DNA of 64,000 nt from CALMEC01 sp964434425. GTDB lineage: Bacteria; Actinomycetota; Thermoleophilia; Miltoncostaeales; Miltoncostaeaceae. Below are positions 19,580 to 28,789 of this stretch, piece after piece. The stretch is from the NCBI GenBank assembly GCA_964434425.1, contig CAYSVH010000001.1, positions 62,001 through 126,000 on the forward strand, in the 5' to 3' direction. Made by a program: the position numbers and the translations under genes. The notes under the pieces were generated by a model. That model searched no databases, was not told where the DNA came from, and saw only the letters and a list, made by a program, of their open reading frames with translations. The first letter of the stretch is position 1. Each line of letters starts with the position of its first letter.

Positions 19580-19870
19580 ATGCCGACCTACATTCTGCTC
19601 TGCACGCTCAGTCCTCATGGTGCCGGAACCATCAGGGCGAACCCGGAGCGTCTGAAGGAGGTCAACGACGAGGTCGAGAAGATGTCCGAGGGCGTCAAGG
19701 TGACGCATCAGTGGGCAGTTCTCGGGCCGTATGACTTCGTCAGCATCGTCGAGGCCCCGAACGAGCGCGTCATCGCACGCGTCTCACTCGAGCTCGCCGC
19801 ACGCGGCACCGCGCACTTCCAGACCCTGACGGCCATACCCGTCGACGACTTCCTCACCCTCCTGAAATAG
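19580..19870 (+). CDS. GYD-domain protein
   Basis: 96 residues from ATG 19580, with AGGAGA 8 nt upstream. The sequence MPTYILLCTLSPHGAGTIR, a predicted helix, then WAVLGPYDFVSIVEAPNE and a second beta-alpha-beta unit match the GYD family, a dimeric ferredoxin-like fold of about 95 residues found across bacteria. Its molecular role is not established. TAGGCT around 19547 may be the -10. It is followed after 26 bp by a membrane-protein gene in the same direction. Confidence 0.78.
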   Translation: MPTYILLCTLSPHGAGTIRANPERLKEVNDEVEKMSEGVKVTHQWAVLGPYDFVSIVEAPNERVIARVSLELAARGTAHFQTLTAIPVDDFLTLLK

Positions 19871-19896
19871 CCCGCGTTTCCACGGAACGGAGACCA

Positions 19897-20283
19897 ATGG
19901 ACAGCATCACCCGTGAGTACAAGCTGTACGGAGCCGCCGGCGGCATGGCTCTCATCATCATCAGCCTCTTCCTCAACTGGGTTTCGGTGGGTGGTGGCAT
20001 CGCCGAGGTCTCGTTCAAGGGGACGGACTTCTCGTCGTGGTGGCTGTTCGCGCTCATTCCCGCTGCCATCGCGCTCGTCGTCTTCGTCATGGAGGCACGC
20101 GAGATGGACCTTCCGCTGCCGCAGCTCAACATCGACGTCGCCAGCATCCTCGCCATCATCGCGGCCACCTGGGCCGCGTCGCACTTCGTCGATGTGGACA
20201 ATCGGGCGATCGGTGCTTTCCTGGCGTTGATCGGTGCGATCATCGGTGCGGTCGGCGCACTCATGGCGCGCGCGGAGGGCTGA
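19897..20283 (+). CDS. Small four-helix membrane protein
   Basis: 128 residues with an ACGGAG ribosome-binding site. Four hydrophobic helices: MALIIISLFLNWVSVGG, WWLFALIPAAIALVVFVM, INIDVASILAIIAA region, and AIGAFLALIGAIIGAVGALM. The SLFLNWV motif after helix 1 is common in actinobacterial DUF-type membrane proteins that lack known function. It probably forms a unit with the preceding GYD gene (26-bp gap). No catalytic residues are evident. Confidence 0.65.
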   Translation: MDSITREYKLYGAAGGMALIIISLFLNWVSVGGGIAEVSFKGTDFSSWWLFALIPAAIALVVFVMEAREMDLPLPQLNIDVASILAIIAATWAASHFVDVDNRAIGAFLALIGAIIGAVGALMARAEG

Positions 20284-20342
20284 ACCCGCTCTGAACGTGT
20301 GCGTCCGGCCCGGCCGGGCATGCACACGCGAATGATCGTCGT

Positions 20343-20367
20343 CCGAACCCCACGGCGTGGGGTTCGG
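20343..20367 (+). terminator. Hairpin terminator
   Basis: An 11-bp perfect stem (CCGAACCCCAC / GTGGGGTTCGG) with loop GGC, 60 nt after the membrane-protein stop and before the next promoter (TACGAT 20394-20399). Confidence 0.7.
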
Positions 20368-20427
20368 CCCCTGTCGCCTGCGGTCGGGGGGAGTACGATT
20401 TCCCCGACCTCACCAAGGGAGAGTGCG

Positions 20428-20688
20428 ATGGGATTCATGGACAAGGCCAAGGAGACCGCCAAGAAGGTCGCCGACTCGGCTCAGGACGCGGTGGGTGACG
20501 CCAAGGACAAGGGGCAGGAGCTCCTCCTGAAGCGGAAGATCAACGGTTGGGCCGAGGACATCGGACACCTCGTCCTGCGCCAGAGGGCGGGGGAGACGGG
20601 TCTCGACGACGAGATCGACCGGCTCGTCTCGGAGGTCCGCGCCGCCGAGGCCGAGATCGATGCTCTGGACGAGGAGGAGCCCTCCTGA
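20428..20688 (+). CDS. Small charged helical protein
   Basis: 86 residues, AAGGGAGAG ribosome-binding site, TACGAT (20394-20399) as likely -10 with a leader of about 25 nt. The N-terminal half (MDKAKETAKKVADSAQDAV, then GDAKDKGQELL) is an amphipathic Ala/Lys helix resembling CsbD/LEA-like stress proteins or apolipoprotein-like helices; the C-terminal half is an acidic coiled coil (VSEVRAAEAEIDALDEEEPS). It is probably a cytoplasmic membrane-surface or scaffold protein. Function not known. Confidence 0.6.
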   Translation: MGFMDKAKETAKKVADSAQDAVGDAKDKGQELLLKRKINGWAEDIGHLVLRQRAGETGLDDEIDRLVSEVRAAEAEIDALDEEEPS

Positions 20689-20707
20689 ATCGCAGCTGAC
20701 ATCGTGC

Positions 20708-20734
20708 TGTGACCGGACGGCCGCCCCGGTCACA
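20708..20734. terminator. Bidirectional hairpin terminator
   Basis: TGTGACCGG pairs perfectly with CCGGTCACA around a 9-nt loop, placed between the convergent small helical gene (ends 20688) and the glycosidase-like gene (ends 20767). Confidence 0.6.
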
Positions 20735-20766
20735 TCACGCACGGACGTCGAAATGACGCGCGGTCG

Positions 20767-22527
20767 CTATCGCTTCTTCGGGGCCGGGGCCCTGAGGGCC
20801 GTGAAGCGCTTCGTCAGCACGTTCGGCTGACGGTACTTGGTCCGGAGCACCACCCGGACCGTGTAGGCCCCGGCGGGAATCGGGCGGGCGCCCTGCCGCA
20901 TGTTCCACGACAGGTTCTGCACACCCCGTTTCATGGCGCGGTTGCGGGCCAGGACACGCACCACCTTGCCTCGCGCGTTGACCGCCTGCACCGTCACGCG
21001 CGCGTTGCGCTGGAGGCGGAAACGCACGCCCAGCCTCTGATTGGCGCCGGTGCCCGTCCGGCGCGCGCTGAGCGATCCGAGCGTGTCGTCGATCACCAGA
21101 CGGCGGCGGTGCTCGGTGGGCGACGAGCCGTCCGCGGGCGTGTGCCTGGCGGCGATCTCGTAGACACCGGGGGTCAGCCGTGCACCGGTGCCCACCCGCA
21201 GCGCCGTGCCGCCGGGGCCGAGCGGGCCACGGTGGAGAAGACGCACGGCCTTCCTGCCGGGGCGGCGCAGCACGATGTTCGCCGTGCCGCTTTTCGCCGA
21301 GCGGGCGATGACCGTCGTGGTGTCGTTCACGCGGTCCCTGTTGGGGCTGACGAGGGGCGATGGATCCGTGAGCTGGACACCCGCGTACGAGACGATGAGG
21401 CCGTTCGAGATGGACCGCTCTCCGCTCCGCACCGCGTTCTTCATGCGGCCGCGGATCACCATCCCGGACGATCCGCCGCTGTCCATGGCGATCGCCGTCC
21501 GCGCCCCGAGGGACTTCATGAGCTCGGCCTGCTGATTGGCGGTCATGCCCACGCGACCCTCGAGCGGTCCCTCCGTCACGACCAGGAGGATCTGTCCGGT
21601 CCGGGTCTGGCCGATCGCCGTGCGCGCGGAACGGCCATGAACCTGACTCGACGAGAATCCGTTGGCGTCACCGTTCATCACCGCCTGGCCGTTGGCCACG
21701 AGGACCGGGCCTCCGCCCATCGCCGAGTAGGCGGTGTCGGGGATCCCGGGGAGCACGGCGTTCAGCGTCACCCGGCGGCCCGGCGTCAGGCGCGCCACGT
21801 TGGCCGCCCGGGAACCGGTGCCGGTGATGAGGGCGAATCCCGGCGGGATGCCGCTCGCTCCGCCGGTCGAGACGCTGTGCACGGTGCCCGAGATGGGCCG
21901 GTTGGGGATGACGACACCCGGCGCGTCCAGGCGGATGAGCGCCTCGGTGCGGGCTCCCCGAGGGGTGAGACGGCCGAAGTCAGAGGTGTAGAGGATCGTT
22001 CGGCTCTCGGTGTTGCGGTCCGCCGGGCGGTTGGCATTCACGAAGCGGTGCTCGCGGGACACGGGGTCCTGGTCGGTTGGGTCCGCCACCCAGGTGCCCT
22101 CCACCTGCGTCTGGATGGCCGCCATCCAGCCGTCCCGGGAGAAGACCAGGGCGGACCGTGAGGCCTCGGGCTCGTTCACCAGCCGGCCCTCCTCCAGGAA
22201 GAGGCCGGACGGGATGCCGGTGTCCCAGTTGAAGAAGTCGCCGTTCACGCCGACCACGGCACCCGAACCCGTCCGCTGTTGAACGGCCCGGGTGAGGCGG
22301 CCACGCGGGCTTCCCAACGCCGTCGGGCGCGCGGTGATGTTCGGACCGGGGTTGACCCGGGTGACGTGGATCACCTGGCCGGCCGAGGCGACGCGTTCGT
22401 ACGTGATGCCGGGCACGACCTCCTGGCGCTGGGCGGTCGCGGTCGCCGTGGCGATCGCGAGGGCCGAGACGGCCGCGATGACGGTTGGAACGGTTCGACG
22501 CACGATCACCCTCTGGCTCGAAGACAT
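20767..22527 (-). CDS. Secreted phosphodiester glycosidase-family (NAGPA-like) protein
   Basis: 586 residues from ATG 22527; GTG at 22509 is an alternative start that also leaves a full signal peptide. The catalytic domain (about 40-380) shows the family blocks GVNGDFFNWDTGIPSGLFLE, SAMGGGPVLVANG, ARTAIGQTRTGQILLVVTEG and AIAMDSGGSSGMVIRG. These match the NAGPA/phosphodiester glycosidase fold that trims GlcNAc-1-phosphate or similar exopolysaccharide phosphodiesters. The C-terminus (about 400-586) is a FlgD-like Ig domain plus a basic tail. A 9-bp hairpin at 22535-22554 lies immediately before the start and leaves no ribosome-binding site, so translation initiation here is unusual. Confidence 0.8.
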   Translation of the reverse strand: MSSSQRVIVRRTVPTVIAAVSALAIATATATAQRQEVVPGITYERVASAGQVIHVTRVNPGPNITARPTALGSPRGRLTRAVQQRTGSGAVVGVNGDFFNWDTGIPSGLFLEEGRLVNEPEASRSALVFSRDGWMAAIQTQVEGTWVADPTDQDPVSREHRFVNANRPADRNTESRTILYTSDFGRLTPRGARTEALIRLDAPGVVIPNRPISGTVHSVSTGGASGIPPGFALITGTGSRAANVARLTPGRRVTLNAVLPGIPDTAYSAMGGGPVLVANGQAVMNGDANGFSSSQVHGRSARTAIGQTRTGQILLVVTEGPLEGRVGMTANQQAELMKSLGARTAIAMDSGGSSGMVIRGRMKNAVRSGERSISNGLIVSYAGVQLTDPSPLVSPNRDRVNDTTTVIARSAKSGTANIVLRRPGRKAVRLLHRGPLGPGGTALRVGTGARLTPGVYEIAARHTPADGSSPTEHRRRLVIDDTLGSLSARRTGTGANQRLGVRFRLQRNARVTVQAVNARGKVVRVLARNRAMKRGVQNLSWNMRQGARPIPAGAYTVRVVLRTKYRQPNVLTKRFTALRAPAPKKR

Positions 22528-22961
22528 CACAGAAGCGGGCGGCTCGCCGCCCGCTGTCGGTGGGTACCCGATCAGACGGGGAACTCCTGCATCAAGCCGA
22601 AATGTCCGTGCGCGACCGTCGAGGTAAACAATCCGTGATCCGCCGTCACGGGGCGCCGCATCGGCCGCCGGCGCTGTCCGCCCGGTGAGCGGCTCCGCCG
22701 ACGGACCGATCCGGTGGGGCACGGGTCACCCGACCGCGACGAGCGTTCCGGCCTGGGCACTCGATGGTTGATTCCACGGAAGCGTGGATGGGGGGTCACC
22801 GGTGGATGCGGGGTGTCGCCGGGTGCCGATGGTCAGGGTGGTGTCCTTTCCGAGATGTCCGGTGGCGCATCCGCGCCGCCGGGGGCGTGCCCCACACCAC
22901 GATTTCCGGGGAATCAACCATCTAGACTCCCGCTGAACTGTCGGACGAGGAAGGTGGACGT
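22528..22961. promoter_or_regulatory. Intergenic region with two copies of the TCAACCATC element
   Basis: No gene is supported in these 434 bp. GGAATCAACCATCTAG at 22910-22925 overlaps the -10 TAGACT (22923-22928) of the aminotransferase gene. A degenerate copy in the opposite direction lies at 22760-22775. The GCGGGCGGC hairpin at 22535-22554 belongs to the leader of the minus-strand gene. AGGAAGG around 22949 is the aminotransferase ribosome-binding site. Confidence 0.55.
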
Positions 22962-24071
22962 TTGAGCGTGCCGTTGATGGACATCCAGGCCCAGTACCAG
23001 CCACTTCGCGCGGAGATCGATGCGGCGATCGCAGCCGTGCTCGACAGCGGGCGCTTCATCCTGGGCCCGGAGGTGTCGGCGCTCGAGTCCGAGATCTCGC
23101 AGCGGCTGCAGGGACGTCCCTGCGTCGGGGTCGGGAACGGCACCGACGCGCTCGTCATCGGCCTGCAGGCCCTGGACGTCGGGCCCGGGGACGAGGTCAT
23201 CACCACGCCGTACACCTTCTACGCCACGGCCGAGGCCATCGCGCGTCTGGGGGCGACCCCGGTCTTCGTCGACATCGATCCGCAGACCGCCACCATCGAT
23301 CCCGACGCGATCGAGGACGCGATCACCGACCGCACCAAGGCGATCATCCCGGTCGACATCTTCGGGCACCCGGCCGACATGACGCCGATCCTGACGCTCG
23401 CCGCCGAGAACGGACTGTCCGTCATCGAGGACGCCGCACAGTCCTTCGGTGCGGCTGACGACGAGTGGCCCGTCGGGACCGTCGGCGACATCGTCACCTT
23501 CAGCTTCTTCCCGACGAAGAACTTCCCCGGGATCGGCGACGGCGGCATGGTCGTCGCGCGTGACGACACCCTCGCCGACCGCGTGCGCCGGCTCCGCTTC
23601 CACGGATCCAAGGACAAGGTCACGTTCGATGAGGTCGGCTACAACTCGCGGCTGGACGAGCTGCAGGCCACCGTCATCCGCATCTTCCTTCCGCATCTCG
23701 ACCGGTGGAACGACGGCCGCCGCCACGCCGCCGATCGCTATCGCGAGGCCGGCCTGGGCGACAGCATGACGCTTCCCGTCGAGCGGTCCGGGGCGCGCCA
23801 TGTCTACCACCTCTACGTCGCCCGCCACCCGCAGCGCGACGCGATCCGCGAGCACCTGAACGCCGCGGGCATCGGCGCCGCCGTCTACTACGGCATCCCC
23901 ATGCACCTCCAGCCCGTCTTCGCGCACCTCGGCTACCGGAAGGGGCAGCTGCCCGTGGCCGAGGAGCACGCCGACACCGGTCTCGCCCTCCCCATGCACC
24001 CGCACCTCACCGACGAGCAGGTGGACGAGGTCGTCGGCGCCGTGGGAGAGGCCGTCGCGTCGCTCTCCTGA
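22962..24071 (+). CDS. DegT/DnrJ/EryC1/StrS-family sugar aminotransferase
   Basis: 369 residues; TTG 22962 has AGGAAGG 7-8 nt upstream, with ATG 22977 as an alternative. Fold-type I PLP enzyme blocks: GVGNGTDALVIGLQALDVGP (cofactor phosphate), GDEVITTPYTFYATAEAI, IEDAAQSFGA (Asp that contacts the pyridine N) and SFFPTKNFPGIGDGGM with the Schiff-base Lys. These enzymes transfer an amino group to keto nucleotide sugars. The neighbours (DUF354 and a FlaA1/CapD-like dehydratase, same strand, short gaps) fit synthesis of an amino sugar for a surface glycan. Which sugar is not deducible. Confidence 0.92.
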   Translation: MSVPLMDIQAQYQPLRAEIDAAIAAVLDSGRFILGPEVSALESEISQRLQGRPCVGVGNGTDALVIGLQALDVGPGDEVITTPYTFYATAEAIARLGATPVFVDIDPQTATIDPDAIEDAITDRTKAIIPVDIFGHPADMTPILTLAAENGLSVIEDAAQSFGAADDEWPVGTVGDIVTFSFFPTKNFPGIGDGGMVVARDDTLADRVRRLRFHGSKDKVTFDEVGYNSRLDELQATVIRIFLPHLDRWNDGRRHAADRYREAGLGDSMTLPVERSGARHVYHLYVARHPQRDAIREHLNAAGIGAAVYYGIPMHLQPVFAHLGYRKGQLPVAEEHADTGLALPMHPHLTDEQVDEVVGAVGEAVASLS

Positions 24072-24087
24072 TCGCCCAGGGGCCACG

Positions 24088-25086
24088 ATGAGGATCTGGA
24101 TCGACGTCACCAACTCGCCGCACGTCGTCATCTTCCGGCCCCTCATCGCTCGTCTTCAGGCCCGGGGCCACGAGGTGACGGTCACCTCGCGCGAGTTCGC
24201 CCAGACCATCGGCCTGCTGGACCGCTTCGGCATCCCCCACACCGTGGTGGGTGCCCATGGCGGCGGCGGTCTGGTGGGCAAGGCCCGTGCCGCGCTCGGC
24301 CGGACCGCCGCCCTCGTGCGGTTCGCGCGTCGGCAGCGCTTCGATCTGGCCGTCGCCCACGGATCGACCGACCAGCCCGTCGCCGCCCGGCTGGCCGGCA
24401 CCCCGCAGGTCACGATGTTCGACTACGAGTTCGCCACTGTCATGCACCATTGGAACGGCCGGTGGGCGCGCCGGGTCCTGGTGCCGGACGCCATCGGCGA
24501 GCAGGCGCTGCGCCGGTACGGGATGCGGCCACCCGCGCTCCGTCGCTACCCGGGGCTCAAGGAGGAGTACTACCTCGCCGACCACGTGACCGACCCGACG
24601 GTGTCCTCCGAACTCGGTCTGCGCGACGACGCCGTCGTGGCGGTGCTCCGACCGGCCCCGGAGGTGACCCTGTACCACCGCGGGCGCTCCACGGAGCTCT
24701 TCAGCGGAGTCCTGCACCGCATGTCTAACGCTGAAGTCGACATTCAGACTGTGGTGCTTCCGCGGACGGATGACCAGAGGAAATCCCTGCAGGGGACGGA
24801 CTTCATCGTCCCCGAACGCCCGGTGGACGGACCCTCATTGATCGAGCGCGCGGATTTCGTGGTGAGCGCCGGGGGAACCATGAACCGGGAGGCCGTCGCG
24901 CTCGGCGTGCCCGCGTACACGCCATTCGCCGGCACCCTCGGGGCCGTCGACCGGCGTCTGATCGACGAGGGGCGGCTCATCCGGATTCAGAGGGCCGACG
25001 AGATCGCCCTCACGCGCCGTGACCGGGGAACTCCCCCTCCGCTCCGCGACCCGGAGTCCCTGATCGACGCGATCCTGGGCGTCTGA
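24088..25086 (+). CDS. DUF354 glycosyltransferase-like protein
   Basis: 332 residues, AGGGG ribosome-binding site, 16 bp after the aminotransferase. The start MRIWIDVTNSPHVVIFRPLI and later FDLAVAHGSTDQPVAARLAG and DFVVSAGGTMNREAVALGVP are characteristic of DUF354, a GT-B-like family found in archaeal and bacterial surface-polysaccharide clusters. No transmembrane segments are present. It likely handles nucleotide sugars made by the neighbouring genes; the reaction is not established for the family. Confidence 0.85.
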   Translation: MRIWIDVTNSPHVVIFRPLIARLQARGHEVTVTSREFAQTIGLLDRFGIPHTVVGAHGGGGLVGKARAALGRTAALVRFARRQRFDLAVAHGSTDQPVAARLAGTPQVTMFDYEFATVMHHWNGRWARRVLVPDAIGEQALRRYGMRPPALRRYPGLKEEYYLADHVTDPTVSSELGLRDDAVVAVLRPAPEVTLYHRGRSTELFSGVLHRMSNAEVDIQTVVLPRTDDQRKSLQGTDFIVPERPVDGPSLIERADFVVSAGGTMNREAVALGVPAYTPFAGTLGAVDRRLIDEGRLIRIQRADEIALTRRDRGTPPPLRDPESLIDAILGV

Positions 25087-25156
25087 CGCCCGCCGGAGCG
25101 CGGGCCCCCGACCTGCCGGATACGTGGCGTGTCCAGCGGCGGGTAGACTCGTCGGA

Positions 25157-27058
25157 GTGAGTGTCCTCACCGGCACGAGCGGTCTGCGTCGCAATGCGCA
25201 CCGCCTCATACAGATCGTCGCGGACTGTGCACTGGTCGTCCTCGCATGGTGGCTGGCCTTCGCCTTCCGGTTCGACGGTGGGCTGCAGGGCGTCTACCGC
25301 GAGATGTTCTTCGCCACGCTCGCGGTGGTCGTCGGCATCAAGCTGGTCGTGTTCCTCGGCGCCCGGTTCTACACCAGGTGGTGGCGCTTCACGAGCGTCC
25401 GCGACCTGCAGGCGATCGTCGTCGCCGTCGTCGTGTCGAGCCTCCTCGTCACGGCCGTCCTGTCGTTCTGGCAGCCCGTCCACCGCGACAGCGGTCGTGC
25501 CGTGCCCGTGCCGCGCGGAGTGCTCGTCCTCGACTTCTTCATGACGCTGTCGCTCATCGGCGGGGCGCGGTTCGCCGTGCGCAGCCTCATGGAACGCCCC
25601 TCGCGCGGCGATCTGGTCGCGCAGCAGGGACGTCGCGCCCTCATCTGCGGGGCCGGTGACGCCGGCAACATCATGCTGCGCGAGATGCAGCGCAACCGCG
25701 GTCTCGGCTACGTGCCCGTGGGGATCATCGACGACGACAACCGCAAGTCCGGCCTCCGGGTACAGGGGGTCCGCGTGCTCGGCACGCGCGGCGACCTGCC
25801 GGCCATTCTCCGCGACACGGCCGTCGACGAGGTCATCATCGCCATGCCGTCCGCGCCCGGTGCCGTGCGCCGCGAGATCACCGACGCCTGCCGGGACGCC
25901 GGTGTCCCCTGCAAGACGCTGCCGGGCCTGCCCGAGCTGATCTCCGGCGAGATCACCGTCCGCATGCTGCGGGACGTGAGCGTCGAGGACCTCCTCGGGC
26001 GGGCACCCGTGCGCATCGAGTTCGAGCGCGTTTCGCGGTACCTCAATGGCAAGTCGGTGCTCATCACCGGGGCCGGCGGCTCCATCGGGTCCGAGCTGTG
26101 CCGCCAGGTGCTGCGCGCAGGACCGGCCAAGCTGGTCATGGTCGACCACGCCGAGAACAATCTCTTCGAGATCGACCGGCAGGTCTCCTCACGTGGGCGC
26201 GTCGTCCCGATCATCGCGGACGTCCGTGACTCGGCGGTCATGGAGCGCATCATCTCGGAGCACCGTCCCGCGGTCATCTTCCACGCCGCCGCGTACAAGC
26301 ACGTCCCGATGATGGAGCTGAACCCGCTCGAGGCCATCGCCAACAACGCGATCGCCACCGCACGACTCTCGGCACTGGCCGACCGCCTGGGTGTTCAGCG
26401 CTTCTGCCTCATCTCGACGGACAAGGCCGTCGAGCCCAAGACCGTCATGGGCGCCACCAAGGCCTTCGGCGAGCGCATCATCGAGTCGCGGGGCGAGGGG
26501 TCCACGACGAAGTTCGCGGCCGTCCGCTTCGGCAACGTGCTGGGAAGCTCCGGCTCGGTCGTCCCGATCTTCCGGCAGCAGATCGCGGCCGGCGGTCCCG
26601 TGACGGTCACCGACCGGCAGATGACCCGGTACTTCATGACGATCCCCGAGGCCGTGCAACTCGTGATCGAGGCGACGGGCATCGCCGACGGGGGAGACAT
26701 CTTCGTCCTCGACATGGGCGAGCCGGTCCGCATCATGGACCTGGCGGAGAACATGATCCGGCTCTCGGGGCACGAACCCGGGCGCGACATCGCCATCGAG
26801 GTCGTGGGCATCCGTCCCGGCGAGAAGCTCCACGAGGAGCTCTTCAACCTCGACGAGAACGTCCAGACCACCCGGTTCGGGGGCATCCAGCGCGCGACCC
26901 GACCGTTCCTCGATCCGGCCGCCCTCAACGAGGGGCTCGACGAGCTTGAGACGCTGGTCGAGAGGGGCGACGCGGAGCGCGCCGCCGTGGTCCTCTGGCG
27001 GACGCTTGGCTCGGGCAGGGTTCACCGGCCGGACCACGAAAAATCAACTGAAGTCTGA
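25157..27058 (+). CDS. Membrane-bound nucleotide-sugar dehydratase (FlaA1/CapD/WbpM type)
   Basis: 633 residues from GTG 25157, chosen because TAGACT (25144-25149) lies exactly 7 nt upstream. Four N-terminal helices (VVLAWWLAFAFRFDGG, FFATLAVVVGIKLVVFLG and two more) precede a first Rossmann unit (ALICGAGDAGNIMLREM) that usually lacks activity, and then the catalytic SDR domain: SVLITGAGGSIGSELCRQVL, FHAAAYKHVPMMELNP, STDKAVEPKTVMGATK. The SDR domain removes water from a UDP-HexNAc (4,6-dehydratase, possibly with C5 epimerisation). STDKA-x8-TK in place of Ser-Tyr-Lys is normal for this class. It probably feeds the aminotransferase upstream. Confidence 0.92.
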   Translation: MSVLTGTSGLRRNAHRLIQIVADCALVVLAWWLAFAFRFDGGLQGVYREMFFATLAVVVGIKLVVFLGARFYTRWWRFTSVRDLQAIVVAVVVSSLLVTAVLSFWQPVHRDSGRAVPVPRGVLVLDFFMTLSLIGGARFAVRSLMERPSRGDLVAQQGRRALICGAGDAGNIMLREMQRNRGLGYVPVGIIDDDNRKSGLRVQGVRVLGTRGDLPAILRDTAVDEVIIAMPSAPGAVRREITDACRDAGVPCKTLPGLPELISGEITVRMLRDVSVEDLLGRAPVRIEFERVSRYLNGKSVLITGAGGSIGSELCRQVLRAGPAKLVMVDHAENNLFEIDRQVSSRGRVVPIIADVRDSAVMERIISEHRPAVIFHAAAYKHVPMMELNPLEAIANNAIATARLSALADRLGVQRFCLISTDKAVEPKTVMGATKAFGERIIESRGEGSTTKFAAVRFGNVLGSSGSVVPIFRQQIAAGGPVTVTDRQMTRYFMTIPEAVQLVIEATGIADGGDIFVLDMGEPVRIMDLAENMIRLSGHEPGRDIAIEVVGIRPGEKLHEELFNLDENVQTTRFGGIQRATRPFLDPAALNEGLDELETLVERGDAERAAVVLWRTLGSGRVHRPDHEKSTEV

Positions 27059-27080
27059 GACCTCTGACAAGGCGGCAACA

Positions 27081-27275
27081 ATGACGACGACGCTTGTGAT
27101 CGATGGACCGACGGCTTCGGACCTCGTGCCGGTCATGGAGGACGGCATCCTCTCCCACGTGACGCGCACCTGCGCGGAGCACGGCGGTGACTGCAGGTGC
27201 GTCGGCAACGCCGACGACAGCGGTCAGTTCGTCTTCTGGTGCCCGCGCGGCGAGCACCTCATCAGCTTCCGCTAA
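27081..27275 (+). CDS. Small Cys/His-containing hypothetical protein
   Basis: 64 residues, ATG 22 nt after the dehydratase stop with a weak AAGGCGG. The C-terminal half reads HVTRTCAEHGGDCRCVGNAD then FWCPRGEHLISF: four Cys and three His that could bind a metal. No family is recognised. It probably shares the transcript of the preceding gene. Confidence 0.5.
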   Translation: MTTTLVIDGPTASDLVPVMEDGILSHVTRTCAEHGGDCRCVGNADDSGQFVFWCPRGEHLISFR

Positions 27276-27382
27276 CGCCACCGGGCGGTCCGCGCACGAC
27301 CGCATCCTCCGTCCGTATGGACCCTCGCATGAGCCGCCGAGTATCGTCTGGGCACAATCGGCGAGCGCTTGGAGGAACACGG

Positions 27383-28783
27383 ATGGACGTTGACGTCGCA
27401 GTACTGGGTGGTGGACCGGGTGGATACCCCGCCGCGATCCGCGCCGCACAGCTCGGGCTGTCGGTGGCGGTCATCGAGAAGGGCGAACTCGGCGGCACCT
27501 GCCTGAACGTCGGCTGCGTCCCCACCAAGGCCTGGGTCCAGAGCGCGCACGCGCTGAAGGACGCCCACGAGGCCTTTCCGAAGCTGGGCGTCACGGTCGG
27601 CTCACCCGAACTCGACTTCGACCAGGTCCAGGCCAACAAGGGCGAGATCGTGAAGACGATGGTCGGCGGGGTCGGGATGCTCCTGAAGTCCAACGGCGTC
27701 ACCGTCGTGAACGGCGAGGGCCGCTTCACCGGACCCAACCAGATCGAGGTCGAGGGCGCCGAGCCCGTCAACTTCAAGCACGCCGTCATCGCCACGGGCT
27801 CCCGTCCGCTTCGTCCGCCGGTCGAGGGCATCGACGGCGAGCGATGCGTCGACAGCACCGGCCTTCTGGCCACAGAGGAGGTCCCCAAGCGCCTCATCGT
27901 GCTGGGCGGCGGCGTCATCGGCGTCGAGTTCGCCTCGATCTTCAACCACTTCGGCTCCCAGGTCACGGTCGTCGAGATGCTCGACTCGCTCATCCCGATG
28001 ATGGATCAGGACGCCGTCACCGCGCTCGAGCGCGCCTTCAAGAAGTCGGACATCGCCGTCCACACCGGTGCCCGCGCCACCAAGGTCGAGAGCACCGCCG
28101 ACGGCGTCACGCTCCACTTCGAGAAGGACGGCGAGACCACGACGATCGAGGGTGACCTGCTGCTGGTCGCCACGGGCCGCGGCGCCAACGTCGACGGGAT
28201 CGGCCTCGAGGCCGCCGGCGTCACATATGACCGCACCGGCATCACCACCGACGCGACGCGGCGGACCAACGTGCCGAACATCTATGCCGTCGGGGACGTG
28301 GCCGGCCACTGGCAGCTGGCCCACACGGCGTTCCGCGAGGGCGAGGTCGCCGCCGAGAACATCGCGGGTCACCCCGCCGAGGTCACCGGCGCGGTGCCGT
28401 CGTGCATCTACACCGACCCGGAGGTCGCGGGCGTCGGCCTGACCGAGAAGGAGGCCGTCGAGAAGTACAGCGCCGACAACATCATCACGGGCCAGTTCCC
28501 GTACGCCGCCATCGCGCGCGCGGCGATGTTCGCCGACAAGACCGGCTTCTTCAAGATGATCGCCCACGCCACCACCGGCGAGCTCCTCGGAGTCGTGGTC
28601 GTCGGCCTCCAGGCCACCGACCTCATCAACGCGGGGGTCATCGCGCTCGACTCGGAGGCCGTCATCGAGACGGTCGGCGACTCCATCGCTGCGCACCCGA
28701 CCCTGTCGGAGGGCTTCAAGGAGGCCGGTCTGGTCGCCCTGGGACGCCCCATCCACGTGCCGCCGAAGAAGCGTCGCAAGTAG
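27383..28783 (+). CDS. lpdA: Dihydrolipoamide dehydrogenase (E3)
   Basis: 466 residues, GGAGGA ribosome-binding site 7 nt before ATG 27383. FAD site VAVLGGGPGGYPAAIRAAQL, redox-active disulfide GGTCLNVGCVPTKAW (CysX4Cys), NAD site LIVLGGGVIGVEFASIFNHF, second FAD contact YAVGDVAGHWQLAHTA, and the dimer-interface catalytic pair HPTLSE near the C-terminus. All residues needed for E3 are present. It reoxidises dihydrolipoamide in 2-oxoacid dehydrogenase or glycine cleavage complexes; no E1/E2 genes are in the window. Confidence 0.95.
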   Translation: MDVDVAVLGGGPGGYPAAIRAAQLGLSVAVIEKGELGGTCLNVGCVPTKAWVQSAHALKDAHEAFPKLGVTVGSPELDFDQVQANKGEIVKTMVGGVGMLLKSNGVTVVNGEGRFTGPNQIEVEGAEPVNFKHAVIATGSRPLRPPVEGIDGERCVDSTGLLATEEVPKRLIVLGGGVIGVEFASIFNHFGSQVTVVEMLDSLIPMMDQDAVTALERAFKKSDIAVHTGARATKVESTADGVTLHFEKDGETTTIEGDLLLVATGRGANVDGIGLEAAGVTYDRTGITTDATRRTNVPNIYAVGDVAGHWQLAHTAFREGEVAAENIAGHPAEVTGAVPSCIYTDPEVAGVGLTEKEAVEKYSADNIITGQFPYAAIARAAMFADKTGFFKMIAHATTGELLGVVVVGLQATDLINAGVIALDSEAVIETVGDSIAAHPTLSEGFKEAGLVALGRPIHVPPKKRRK

Positions 28784-28789
28784 GCAACG

